This document shows, one piece after another, positions 11,190-21,281 of a DNA stretch of 64,000 nucleotides (positions are counted from its first letter, which is position 1; every line of letters starts with the position of its first letter). The position numbers were made by a program, and so were the translations under genes. The DNA lies in the NCBI GenBank assembly GCA_963585895.1, contig OY757934.1, forward strand, positions 48,433,027-48,497,026. The letters are read 5' to 3'. This DNA comes from Sepioteuthis lessoniana (Eukaryota; Mollusca; Cephalopoda; Myopsida; Loliginidae). The notes beneath the pieces were generated by a model. The model did not search any database, was not told the DNA's origin, and saw nothing but the letters and a program-made list of their open reading frames with translations.

Positions 11190-11425
11190 TTCCTGTGTCT
11201 TTATTGTTGGTGTCGTTATGATTCTGCATGACTATATAACAATAATGCTGGATGGTCTCTACTTGTCCTCTTATTTCCAAATCTTCTATCCCTTTACCAA
11301 ATCTTTGGGGATTGTTCCAAGTGCACCAGCCTCAACTGGTATCACTGTCACCTTTATGTACCATAGTTTTTTAGTTATCGAGCAAGGTCTATGTACTTAT
11401 CTCTTGGGTTCGATTTTCTTATTGG
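11190..11425 (-). pseudogene. LINE-Z 3' coding fragment
   Basis: Minus-strand remnants resemble KVTVIPV..GTIPK..KGIEDLEIRGQVETIQHY, the last conserved block of the LINE-Z protein. Stops interrupt it. Confidence 0.7.
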
Positions 11426-11509
11426 GATAACCGTTACACTAAGCACACCTCCTAATTGTTTAGATAAAGTATGTTAATCGAAGTTATTTATAACTTTTAA
11501 CTAAGCTGA

Positions 11510-11745
11510 TTGCAATTCAGTCTTCCTTCTCCTAGACTGGTTACCGTGCCACGTCTAAAGAGCCAAGACTGCTCTAATATTTACCAATAGCTAGTGTGGG
11601 CAGGGAGATAAAAGAGACGAGTTCGTGCTTTTTCCATAGATATTAGCGTGAAGTGAAACGCAAACAGTCTTCTTCAGGATTTGAACTCAGAATGGCAGGT
11701 GCATTTCCTAAGACGTTAACCGTTGGACCACAAACCTTCATCAGT
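11510..11745 (-). mobile_element. SINE-E copy
   Basis: Plus-strand order: CTAGACTGGTTACCGTGCCA, AAGAGCCAAGACTGCTC, ATTTACCAATAGCTAG, AGGATTTGAACTCAGA (box B) and GACGTTAACCGTTGGACCA. Confidence 0.85.
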
Positions 11746-11893
11746 GCACTCAGAGTAAAAGGACCTGAAGGATGTCCTAATGTATTCAGCAAATATGAAG
11801 CCACTAAGGGTTTGGAGCAAAAGCCCATATAAAAAAAACACCATGTGCCATATTTTGTATTCCAAGGTTGCACAAAAATATCACTTAGAATTT

Positions 11894-11927
11894 TTTTTCC
11901 TTTTTTTTTTCTTTTTTTTTTTTTCGT
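11894..11927 (+). repeat. T-rich run
   Basis: Interrupted poly-T. The rest of 11,746-12,089 is unassigned. Confidence 0.9.
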
Positions 11928-12089
11928 CTAGCTACACCCATTTGATATACTTACCTATGAATTCTTCTTCCGGTTACCCTAAGAACATTGTTCGAAATAA
12001 GTTTCCTCAACTGGCGACCAGTCAAACACGATTTTTCAAAATTAAAGTCTCGGAAAAATAATTGCATTTAGCATATGCAAAAGGGCGCC

Positions 12090-12322
12090 ATCTTCACCAA
12101 TGGCCTGAGATACCGGGGTAAAATTCTAGGTCGAGTCATACCAAAGACTTAAAAAATGGTACTTGATGCCTTCTTGCTTAACACTCAGCATTATAGGGTA
12201 TGGATCAAGGGTAAAGTGGAGCAATCCAGGAAGAGGAGTAGCACCCTTCTCTACGCCTCGTTGTTGTAGCTATTGAAAAGGGAGCCTTCGGGTCACCCTC
12301 GACTAAGGCACCAACTTACTAT
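12090..12322 (+). mobile_element. SINE-A copy
   Basis: The head is worn (CACCAATGGCCTGAGATACC). The body is clear: GTCGAGTCATACCAAAGACT, CTTAACACTCAGCATTATAG and AAAAGGGAGCCTTCGGGTCA. Confidence 0.88.
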
Positions 12323-12399
12323 TTACTTTTTTTTATTTAGAAATAGAATGCAAAGTTTTAAAAAGCTTCTTTCTGGAACTTTATGATGCAAACGGATCA

Positions 12400-12760
12400 C
12401 TTAAACCCGGACTGATAAGCTGACCTTGTGTTGATTAACAAGAAAAAACTTGTCATCTAGTGGATAAGACATAGAAATACCTGGACCTGGCCAGAGATCT
12501 AAAAAGAAAGAAATATGGAATATGAAGGTGACAGTGATACCAATTGTAGTTAGTACACTTGGAACGGCTCTCAAAGGCTTAAAAAAAGACTGGGGCAATT
12601 GGAAATTAGAGGAAGAATCGAGACCATCCAAACAAAAGCATTGTTAAGATCGGCAAGAATACTGAGAAGAGTCCTTGAGACATGAAGAGACTTGCAGTCA
12701 CTCAGAATTCAGTAAAAGACCACGAGTTAACATTGGCGTGGAAAAACTCACAAGAAGTAA
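12400..12760 (+). pseudogene. LINE-Z 3' end
   Basis: The plus strand carries the end of the protein (DLARDLKRKKYGI, KVTVIPIVVSTLG, GRIETIQTKALLR, ARILRRVLET) with frameshifts. Then AAAGACCACGAGTTAACATT and the 3' triplet tail. Confidence 0.8.

Positions 12761-12761
<1 letters not shown>

Positions 12762-12806
<45 letters not shown>
12762..12806 (+). repeat. TAA triplet tail of LINE-Z
   Basis: Fifteen TAA-type units at the 3' end of the preceding LINE-Z; the next LINE-Z copy starts directly after. Confidence 0.92.
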
Positions 12807-12808
<2 letters not shown>

Positions 12809-13840
12809 CGACGTTGACAGACTATATGTATCAAGAAAAGAGGGAGGAAGATGACTTGCCAGCATCGAAGACAGCGTTGACGCATCGATACAACGACTCG
12901 AAGACAACATAGGAAAACACGAACGAGGACTAGTCACAGCCATCAGAAACAATACTGAGAAAACGATAGATAACAGAATGATACAAACTAGGAAACAAAA
13001 ATGGGACGAAAAACAACTCTATGGGCGTTTTAAACGACTGATAAACATCTCACACGACAAAACCTGGACTTGGCTAAAAAAGGAAACTTTAAGAGAGAAA
13101 CAGAATCTCTCCTAATAGCAGCACAAAACAACACCATAAGAACCAATTGTATCAAAGCGAGAATAGATAAGACTCAACAAAATAGCAAATGTAGGCTATG
13201 TGGTGACAGAGATGAAACAATCAATCACATAATAAGCAAATGCAGCAAATTAGCACAGAAAAAGTAGAAGACTAGACACGACTGGGTGGGAAATGTGCAA
13301 GAAATTTAAATTTGACCATACGAACAAATGGTATATGCACAACCTAGCACCTGTCCTAGAAAATGACACACGTAAACTCCTATGGGACTTTGACATACAG
13401 ACAGATCACCTAATCCCGGCCAAAAGACCAGACTTAATAATAATCAACAAAAAAAAAGAGAATTTGCAAAATTGTCGACTTTCCTGTCCCGACTGACCAC
13501 AGAATAAAACTGAAAGAATGTGAAAAGAAGGATAAGTACCTCGACCTTGTTAGAGAATTGAAAAAGCTGTGGACCATGAAGGTGACAATTATACCAATTG
13601 TGATTGGCGCTTTTAGCACGGTAACTAAAGGATTATTAAAGGGACTGGAGGACTTGGAAGTTGGCGGACGAGTGGAGACCATCCAAACAACAGCATTATT
13701 GAAGCCGGCCAGAATACTGAGAAGAGTCCTAGTGACTTGAGGAAACTTGCTGTCGCTCAAACTCCATTGAAAGACCATCAGTTAACACTGAATTTATGTG
13801 AAAATCTCTCAAGGAGTAAATAATAATAATAATAATATTT
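12807..13840 (+). pseudogene. LINE-Z C-terminal half with CCHC-type knuckle
   Basis: About 340 codons of the retrotransposon protein, 5'-truncated, read in shifting plus frames. First DVDRLYVSRKEGG-like and IRNNTEKTI. Then GNFKRETESLLIAAQNN (13,082 on). Then a knuckle CRLCGDRDETINHIISKC near 13,190. Then WEMCKKFKFDHTNKWYMHN (13,290 on), DFDIQTDHLIPAKRPDLIII, and KLWTMKVTIIPIVIGAF with GGRVETIQTTALLKPARILR. It ends with AAAGACCATCAGTTAACACT and AATAAT units. Stops at 13,267 and about 13,494 inactivate it. The family lies outside the RTE-like group; its clade is not assigned. Confidence 0.85.
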
Positions 13841-14095
13841 GGCGCACTTGGAAGGCTCCAAAATGCTTGGAAAGGTGGTTAAAAGAGTTGAAAATCGGAG
13901 GACGATCCGAGACCATCCAAACTGCAGCTTTACTAAAATCGGCCAGAATACTAAATCCTGGAGACTTGAGCAAGCTTACTATCACTCAGACTCCAGTGAA
14001 AGACAATCAGCCGTAACTCAAACTCCAGTGAAAGACAGTCAGCTAACGCTTGTGTGAAAGAACTCAAGAAGAAGAAATCATAAACTTCATGATGA
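13841..14095 (+). pseudogene. LINE-Z 3' end
   Basis: Third tandem 3' end: WLKELKIGGRSETIQTAALL then a duplicated 3' UTR segment, CAAACTCCAGTGAAAGACA occurring twice at 13,988-14,040. Nearly all of the upstream part is missing. Confidence 0.75.
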
Positions 14096-14787
14096 GAACA
14101 ATAGATAACTGGAGAAAATAATAGTAATAAAACAACCTCTTGCAGAGGTAAAAATGCAAAGAAGCATCTTGCAGGAAAGCTCACTTTCATTACAACTATA
14201 TTTAATTACAATGATGCCACTCAACTATATAATAAGAAATTGCAAAGAAGGTTACAAATTCACAAAGTCGCTGGAAAAGATTATGCACTTAATGAATATG
14301 GATGCTATAAGAAAATTTGCCTAGAATAAAAAAAAGAAACCCTAATAAATAAAGTAAGGTTGGCAACCGTAGTCGAGGGCGACTCGAGGGCGATCCGGAG
14401 GCGATCTGAAGGCTCCCTTTTTCAATTGCTACTACATCAAGGAGTAGGGAAGAGCGCCACACCTTTCCCTGGATTGTTCCACTTTACCCTTATAATGCTG
14501 AATCCTAAGCAAGGACATATCAAGCACCATTTTTTGAGTCTTTGGTATGACTCGACTTGGGACTGAATCTCGGTCTGGCGGGCCATTGGTGAACACTCTA
14601 CCCAATAGGAATGGAATTTGAGCCATGCTTATAAGGATAACAGGAAACAGAAAAACATCGGAAGAAATAAAACTGCCAAACAAAGGAAGCATCGGAACAG
14701 TTGGAAAAAAAGAAAACAAGAAGTTCCAGGGAATATTAGACACGGACTATATCAACTAGATGGAAACGAAGAAAATCTAGAAGGGAG
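14096..14787 (+). pseudogene. LINE-Z reverse transcriptase fragment split by a SINE-A
   Basis: Segment 14,140-14,350 (CTCTTGCAGAGGTAAAAATG, then frames like ..IMHLMNMDAIRKFA at the YMDD site) continues after the SINE at 14,609-14,787 (RNGI*AMLI, LPNKGSIGTVGKKEN). The same order occurs unbroken at 20,460-20,830. Confidence 0.75.
14353..14608 (-). mobile_element. SINE-A copy inserted in LINE-Z
   Basis: Full order on the minus strand. Its 3' end contains a local triplication of GGGCGAYYCGNAGGCGAT (14,376-14,410), absent from other copies. Nested in the LINE-Z RT fragment, so younger than that insertion. Confidence 0.9.
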
Positions 14788-15020
14788 TCCTCGTGGGTTA
14801 GTGGTTAACGTGATGGACTGTGACTTCCAAGTTAGCGAGTTCGAACTCCACTTGCGCAATTACGTTTACTTTCAAACTAATACACTCGGGAAAACGTATG
14901 AACGCCCTTATCCCCACGATTATGGGTTAATTAGTGTCACTACTGTCTTTCTAAAAGGTCGGCTTTGGCATTAAATATTCCACGAAGGTTGATATGCCAT
15001 TAGACCAAGAAATCTTCTCG
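14788..15020 (+). mobile_element. SINE-B copy, full length
   Basis: tRNA-like head: CTCGTGGGTTAGTGGTTAAC (box A region) and GCGAGTTCGAACTCC (box B). Body GCGCAATTACGTT and CACTCGGGAAAACGTATGAA. Tail TTTGGCATTAAATATTCC / GAAGGTTGATATGCCATTA. Reference copy for the family. Confidence 0.9.
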
Positions 15021-15127
15021 AAATCAAACTCTGCAATAAAAATACCGTCAAAGGAATAAACATTTGGTAAAATGTCGATCACCCAACTACCTTTATTTAT
15101 TTTCTTCTTTTTTTTTTTTGCTGGCTG

Positions 15128-15272
15128 GTTTGGTTTGGTTTCTTTGTTTTATGGCATTTCAACCTTTGTAGGTTATTTAATACCAAAGCTATTCTCCTAG
15201 AAGAACAGTAGTGGTACTATTTAACCCATAGCTGGGAGGATAAGGGGGTTCATACCTTTCCAATATGGCGCC
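15128..15272 (-). mobile_element. SINE-B 3' half
   Basis: The rc tail GGTTTGGTTTCTTTG, ATGGCATTTCAACC, GGTTATTTAATACCAAAG, then CCCATAGCTGGGAGGATAAG. The head is missing. Confidence 0.85.
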
Positions 15273-15608
15273 CATCCGACCTGTATTATATCAGGATACA
15301 ACGGCATTCAGAATGTGCAATGCTATCACAAATTAGTTTTTCATTTAAATTAATGTTTATACCCTTGAGTTTAATTCTTATGATGAATTTACAATATTTC
15401 CTGGGGGATGAAGAGGGGTGTTCTACCACCACGCCCAGCCTATACGACCCTAAACAAATTATGCTGATTTCGCGATCGTTAAAAAAATAATTATCTTTTC
15501 CTGCTCACCTTTTCAGTGACTCACTTTGAATGAAGGTTTACATGCAAGTCTCACAAGCTATTTGGAGTAAGTTTCCACTTTTCTTATCTTTTCTTCTTTT
15601 TACATTAT
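15273..15608. other. No recognised feature
   Basis: AT-rich unique sequence, no family match. Confidence 0.5.
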
Positions 15609-15611
15609 TTT

Positions 15612-15655
<44 letters not shown>
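15612..15655 (+). repeat. CT dinucleotide microsatellite
   Basis: About 22 perfect units. A 21-bp TA run follows at 15,834-15,860; 15,656-16,030 is otherwise blank. Confidence 0.97.
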
Positions 15656-15658
<3 letters not shown>

Positions 15659-15828
15659 TAATTTTTGCTCGCAGACAGACATATTTCTGAAATGTGGTGT
15701 CACGGGATTCATTATACCGATTTGAAAAGGAAACTGAAGATGTCAAAAGAGTGAAACGAACGAACATATATATAAAAATAGTAGCTAGGTATATTTCTAA
15801 ATAAAACCTGTTCAAGATCGTTGAGAGA

Positions 15829-15863
<35 letters not shown>

Positions 15864-16037
15864 TTAGGATAGCGTAAAAACAGTCAATGGTGCTTCGTGT
15901 CTATCAGATTTTTGCTTATGTGTTCATCAGATCAAGTTATTTATTACTTGGTCTAAATATCGTATAGTTGAGAAACTGACAGTCACCAAGCAACGTTGAC
16001 TCTATACCTGCACTATCTCAACGTATAAATCTATACA

Positions 16038-16215
16038 CATACAAATATATATATATATATATATATATACGTACAAATATATATATATACACGTACATAT
16101 ATATATGCATACAAATATATATATATATATATACACGCGTACAAATATATATATACACGTACATATATACATATATATATATATATACTTATACAAATAT
16201 ACATATATACATAAA
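16038..16215. repeat. Compound AT / ATAC microsatellite
   Basis: TATATA runs broken by CACGTACA and CATACAAA spacers. Translated frames here give tyrosine/isoleucine runs and are not genes. Confidence 0.92.
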
Positions 16216-16530
16216 AATATATTTATACACCCCACGAAGGGTTGAGCTCTCTAGCGAAGGAAGTAACGATTGCCACTCTCGTAAGACAAGGCTCTTCGAA
16301 TGAATTGAGCTCTCGGTAGCCGTTAAGCGGATATATGTAAACAAAACAAAAAGTGATACATAAGCGTTTAAAATTCCTTCGCTTAAGCTAGTTTCTTCGT
16401 GGCTGTACAGTAGAATCTTCGGTTGGTGTATGAGTTAGCCGGCTTTCGATCCCAGCTTCGAAACTCTCGCGTGTCTAGCCACACTGAAGAGTTGTGATAC
16501 AACGAAACAGTCTGTCTGTGGTGATTATAT
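16216..16530 (+). mobile_element. Ribozyme-bearing retroelement fragment (PLX / retrozyme-like)
   Basis: A 315-bp island of complex sequence inside AT microsatellite. The left part has a duplicated GAGCTCTC motif (16,238 and 16,309) and TTCGATCCCAGC, a possible box B. The right end is a complete hammerhead fold, after which AT repeats resume within ten bases. No coding frame is recognised. A Penelope-like terminal repeat or a retrozyme would fit; the flanks do not decide. Confidence 0.5.
16478..16522 (+). ncRNA. Type I hammerhead ribozyme, minimal form
   Basis: All parts are visible in order. Stem I 5' strand GCCACA (16,478-16,483). Core CTGAAGA (16,484-16,490). Stem II GTTGT-GAT-ACAAC (16,491-16,503). 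Core GAA (16,504-16,506). Stem III ACA-GTC-TGT (16,507-16,515). C17 at 16,516. Stem I 3' strand TGTGGT (16,517-16,522). Every required core base (C3 U4 G5 A6, G8 A9, G12 A13 A14, A15.1-U16.1, H17) is present. Cleavage is predicted between 16,516 and 16,517. The three-base-pair stem III is typical of retrotransposon hammerheads, which often work best as dimers. Activity is not shown. Confidence 0.85.
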
Positions 16531-16720
16531 ATACATATATATATACGTATACAAATATATATATATATACAAATATATATATGTATACACATACAAATAT
16601 ATATATACATATAAAAAATATACATTTTCGTATATAAATATATACATATACGTACACACAGAGACACGCATATATATATATGATTTTCATTCATACAAAT
16701 ATTTATATATACACATGCAA

Positions 16721-16767
<47 letters not shown>

Positions 16768-16915
16768 GTATGAGTATATTTATTAATATGTGTATATATA
16801 TGTATACACATATAAATATATATTTACACATACAAAGAAAAAATATAAACGTACATAAATATTTATACGCACACATATACAAACACACGCACATACATAT
16901 ATAATTTTCATTCAT

Positions 16916-16956
<41 letters not shown>

Positions 16957-17000
16957 TACAAATATATATATACACATTCAAAAAAAATATATATATACAT
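16531..17000. repeat. Compound AT-rich microsatellite
   Basis: Long TA runs (16,729-16,765 and 16,921-16,950) with ACACATACAAA spacers. TTTTCATTCATACAAATAT occurs twice (16,683 and 16,905), so part of the tract was duplicated. Confidence 0.92.
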
Positions 17001-17007
17001 ATACGTA

Positions 17008-17887
17008 CGAGGTGCATACCATAAGTTTCCAGATTTTTTTCTTATGGGCATTTAAAATTGTATGTTATTGCTATACATCTTATGAGATGACTAACCAATT
17101 TTTATGATTTCAGGTTCAAATTAACAGCTACAGCAGCAAATGGAATACACCTTACTTAAACCTAATTGTCACAGCTGGTGAATTTCAAAAATGCGATCTG
17201 GCACGTTTGAAGAACGATATGCAATAAAATTGTGTTTTAAACTTGGAAAAAATGCCACAGAAACGTATGGAATGCTTCAGACTGCTTTTCGACCATCTTG
17301 CATGAATCGAGCATCAGTTTTTCAGTGGCATAAGAGATTCAAGGAAGCCAGGGAGTCCGTGAGCGATGATGAGAGGTGTGGGAGGAGTAAGGAAGTCAAT
17401 ACACCAGAGTTGATTGGCCAAAGGGTTAGGGTTAGGGTTACTATGTTGAGGTTTTAAGGGGGTTCAGGAAGAGATTCCGTCGGCAGAGGCCAGCACTCTT
17501 CAAATCGGGTCAGTAGCATTTCCACCGGGACAATGCACCAGTCCACAACTCCATCCTTGTCACAGACTATTTGACCAAGATGGGCATCAAGACAGTTCCT
17601 CACCGTCCCTATAGTCCAGACATTGCTCCCTGTGACTTTTGGCTATTCCCTAAGCTCAGAGGCTGTCGTTATGAGACAATTGAGGAGATGAAAGAGGCTG
17701 TGACGAAGGTCATTGACATGCTCACATAAGAGCACTTCCATGGGGCCTTCCAGAAGTTGTTGGAATGTTACAACAAGTGCATTGCATCCGGAGGAGATTA
17801 CTTCGAAGGGGACTAAAGTTTCATGTGTGTACTATCAATAAAAGTGCCCATACGAAAAAAATCTGGAAACTTATCGTATGCACCTCG
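17008..17887 (+). mobile_element. Internally deleted mariner with telomere-like filler
   Basis: 880 bp between TA target sites (17,006-17,007 and 17,888-17,889). The 43-bp terminal inverted repeats begin CGAGGTGCATAC and contain AAGTTTCCAGATTTTTTTC. The transposase remnant starts EERYAIKLCFKLGKNATETY (helix-turn-helix part) and reaches TPELIGQ. There the coding sequence jumps across three GGGTTA units (17,423-17,440) to codons for YVEV-like text. The central catalytic block, with the first aspartate, is gone. The second (HRDNAP near 17,530) and third (YSPDIAPCDF near 17,610) catalytic aspartate regions remain, out of frame. Dead, GVQW/SETMAR-like. Confidence 0.93.
17423..17440 (+). repeat. 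Three GGGTTA units at the mariner deletion point
   Basis: Metazoan telomere-type hexamer, three perfect units, lying exactly where about a third of the transposase gene is missing. Confidence 0.9.
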
Positions 17888-18133
17888 TATATAAATAGAT
17901 ATGTATACACATGCACACACACATATGTATTTATAATTTTCATTCAAAGACTGGATACGTGACGTGACCAGTTTATTTTTTATTGTTTCTTTTATAGCAC
18001 ATTAAATCTTTTAAAAACTTAATAACTTTCGAAGAATTTTTCTTCACAAAAACATATGGGTGAAACTAGTTGAGGAGGATCAAAAAATAATAGCACCAAA
18101 GAATTTTGTCTCATCTCTTTTGTTTATCTTCTA

Positions 18134-18134
18134 T

Positions 18135-18194
<60 letters not shown>
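18134..18194 (+). repeat. AT then GT microsatellite
   Basis: About nine AT units then about twenty GT units. Confidence 0.97.
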
Positions 18195-18197
<3 letters not shown>

Positions 18198-18215
18198 TTA
18201 TCCAAAATGTCTGTG

Positions 18216-18452
18216 ACGGGCAGAATGCAACACAAGATCAATGTACTACTGGTTTAAATTCAAAGTTTTCCTTCTCGACTAGTTGCCGAACCAAGGCTAA
18301 AGAACCCGTCTGCCTTACCATTTTCCATAGCTTGAGATAAGAAGATGAGTTGGATTAGGGCTTTAGCATGAAGTGAAACACAAACAGCTTTGTCTTGGAT
18401 ATGATTTCGGATCGTTGATTCCATTTCCTATGACGCGTTTCCGTTTCCGCTA
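18216..18452 (-). mobile_element. SINE-E copy
   Basis: Plus-strand order: GGGCAGAATGCAACACAAGA, GACTAGTTGCCGAACCAAGG, AAAGAACCCGTCTGCC, AGTGAAACACAAACAGC, then an eroded head. Confidence 0.82.
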
Positions 18453-18599
18453 AAATATATCTAAACCGAACCAATGTAGTTTATAAATTTATATGCCCAT
18501 TTCGAGAGCTACTCTCGAAAAACAAAAAATAATTCTTACATTGGTTATACAACCACAACGTTGTCGTCGTCTTACTTTCCACCTTTCTGAAAATAATGC

Positions 18600-18643
18600 C
18601 ATATATATATACATATATATATATAACTGACAAACGTTATTAT

Positions 18644-18684
<41 letters not shown>

Positions 18685-18715
18685 CATACTCTTGATTGCA
18701 CGAGTATCTCTGCCT

Positions 18716-18750
<35 letters not shown>

Positions 18751-18819
18751 AGAGTAAGTTATATATATATATATATATATATATATACTGAGCAGAGATA
18801 CTCGTGCATTAAGAGTAAG

Positions 18820-18855
<36 letters not shown>

Positions 18856-18910
18856 CTTACTCTTAATGCACGAGTATCTCTGCTCAGTATATATATATAT
18901 TTATATATAT
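18600..18910. repeat. Palindromic AT-rich repeat with terminal motif in several orientations
   Basis: The core 18,788-18,887 is a perfect palindrome: arms CTGAGCAGAGATACTCGTGC + ATTAAGAGTAAGTTATATA meet in a TA run. Related single arms flank it at 18,684-18,716 (inverted) and 18,745-18,760, plus a diverged arm at 18,913-18,935. TA runs join all the pieces. Confidence 0.9.
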
Positions 18911-18935
18911 ATTGGGGGAGAGATACATGTGCAAT

Positions 18936-19335
18936 CAATACCAAGTTTTGTGTGTGGATGGGTAGTTGTTGATTATTCCTTGTTTGTTCTTTATTCGCAA
19001 CTAAGTTAAGACGACCTTGTTGAATAACTGAAGATTGTATAATTTCCTTTAGAGACGTGAAGGTCATAGTAAAATGTATATCAAGATAATTTTTGAAAAG
19101 TCCAGTTTGAACAAGTGGTTTTGCATGAAGTAATTTTTGTAATGATGTAATTATAAAATAAATGAAAAATACATTAATTGTTTTATTGAACTTAATTTTT
19201 GTATTATATGCATGTAAAGTTAGTTTTTTAAAAGATTTCTTTATCAATCATGAAAAACATCTTTATAAATAGTAAAAAAGCATTTTTATAGATCTTGAAA
19301 AACTTTAATAGAGGTTTACCAATTTTTATCAATAA
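18936..19335. other. No recognised feature
   Basis: AT-rich sequence without family match. Confidence 0.45.
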
Positions 19336-19560
19336 AATAATTATAATAGTGATGGTGATACCAATGGTAGTTGGTGCGCTTGAAACCTTCCCCCAAAGAC
19401 TTGAAAAGCAGGTTGAAGAGTTGGAAATTGGAGAATGAATCGAGACGATCCAAAATAAATCATCATTGAGATCGGTTAGAATACTGAGAAAAGTCCTGAA
19501 GACTTGAGGAGACTTGCTGTTACTCAGACTCTTTTGAATGATCACAAGTTATATAATAAT
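19336..19560 (+). pseudogene. LINE-Z 3' end
   Basis: Plus frames read VMVIPMVVGALETF..RLEKQVEELEIGE.IETIQNKSSLR, followed by the eroded 3' UTR GAATGATCACAAGTTA and ATAATAATGGTAATAATG. Confidence 0.78.
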
Positions 19561-19965
19561 GGTAATAATGACAAAGAAAAAGAAACCTCAAAAGTGAAAC
19601 TGAATCTATTTTAATAGCAGCACAAAAAAACAACAACATTAGAACCAAAAGAAAGCAATAAGACATATAAATACCTGGACCTTGCCAGAGAACTAAAAAG
19701 AAAGAAATATGGAATATGTGGGTGACGGTGATACCAATTATACTAGGTACACTTGGAACGGTCCTCAAAGGCTTGAAAAAAGACTGAGGGCAACTGGAAA
19801 CTAGAGGAAGAATCGAGGCCATCTAAACAAAAGCATTGTTAAGATCGGCCAGAATACTGAGAAGAGTCCTTGAGACATGAGGAGACTTGCTGTCACACAA
19901 AATTCAGTAAAAGACCATGAGTTAACGTTGGCGTGGTAAAATGATAATAATATTTTTTTTCGTTT
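19561..19965 (+). pseudogene. LINE-Z fragment with internal deletion
   Basis: Begins KKRNLKSETESILIAAQKN, skips the CCHC knuckle and following block, and resumes at KYLDLARELKRKKYG through ARILRRVLET and AAAGACCATGAGTTAACGTT. The deletion join is near 19,650. Confidence 0.8.
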
Positions 19966-19989
19966 AAAAAAACTCGCATTCATCTATGA

Positions 19990-21115
19990 CAAATTAACTC
20001 AGAAACAAAATAAATGCTGACAAGAGAATATCCAAATGGATGATTATCGTGAAAAGTATCCCGATCCAGAAAGACGCCAAAAAAGAACCATCCAAAGCAA
20101 CTACAGACCGATAACGTGTTTACTTATGATGTGAAAGATCCTAACTGCACAAATAATTGAAAAAAAACTATTATTTGCTTGAAAGCTGCAGACTATTTTC
20201 TGAAGAACATAAAGGGTGTCGCAAGGGAACAAGAGAACCATATGGCTTAATATATATAGACAAGCATATTTTAAAGGAAATAAAAACAAGGCGGAAAAAT
20301 TTAGCCATGGTAGGGATATACAATGAAAAAGCATACGATATGGTGCCGCAAACTTGATTAATAGAATGTCTGAAAATATTCAAGATACCATAAGTCATAA
20401 ACTCCATTATGGGCGCTATGGAAACCTAGAAAGTGGAATTTGTAGCAGAACAAACCTTAGCAGAGGTAAAAATCCAAAAAGACATCTTCCAGGGACATTC
20501 ACTGTAAACACTACTATTTGTTATAACAATGATCCCAGTCAATTATATACTAAGATAATACAAAGGAGACTACAAATTTACAAAGTTGCTGGAAAAGATA
20601 AACCATCTTATGGTTATGGATGATATCGAGATATTTACCAAGAATAAAAAAGAACAAGAAATCCTAATACAAATAACTGGAATCGAACACAAAGATATAG
20701 GAATGGAATTGTTTAGATTGAAAAATGTACCACGCTAATAATGAAACAAAAAGGGAAGAGAAACAACAGAAGGAATAGAACTACCCAACCAGGAAAGCAT
20801 TCGAACACGAAGAAAAAGAAAATTACCAATTCCTGGGAATATTCGAAATGGTTCGAAATAGTGATAAAAGAAAAAGTAAGAATACCTCAGAAGAACGAGA
20901 AAACTTCTTGAAACCTAACTATGCCGCATAAATCTCATCAAAGGAATACACCCTTGGGCTGTCCCTCTTGTAAGGTCCTCTGGACCATTCTTGAAATGGA
21001 CAAAGGAGGAAGTCAGATTGATGGACCCAATAACAAGAAAATTAATGACGATGCTCAAAATAAATATTCTTTTGTATTTTATATCAAAATCAGGATGAGT
21101 AATAAAAAAAGATTT
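19990..21115 (+). pseudogene. LINE-Z reverse transcriptase region
   Basis: Upstream half of the same family. RT motif A survives as YNEKAYDMVPQ (20,322-20,352). The catalytic YMDD reads VMDD in LMVMDDIEIF near 20,610-20,640. Then come the block homologous to MEFGIEKCAML (20,700-20,740) and VRSSGPFLKWTKEEVRLMD-like text near 20,990. Many frameshifts. With 12,807-13,840 it gives most of the family's protein order. Confidence 0.82.
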
Positions 21116-21281
21116 TAGAGTGTACCAACAAAATGAGTAAATATTGAAAAAAAAACTTTTAAAAAAACACGGAGCAAAATATTTCAAACGTGAAATTCAT
21201 GAAAAAATATCAATGCCTTTGCAGCATTGAACGAAGATGCAGACTATTGCCACTATTTTTCTCCTTAGACAATTTTCCAAA

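Noticed and set aside
16002-17017. Several frames rich in tyrosine, isoleucine and cysteine
   Set aside because: They are translations of AT/AC microsatellite and have no coding signature.
17423-17440. Interstitial telomere left by chromosome fusion
   Set aside because: Only three units, inside a mariner, with an identical copy inside another mariner; the element explains it.
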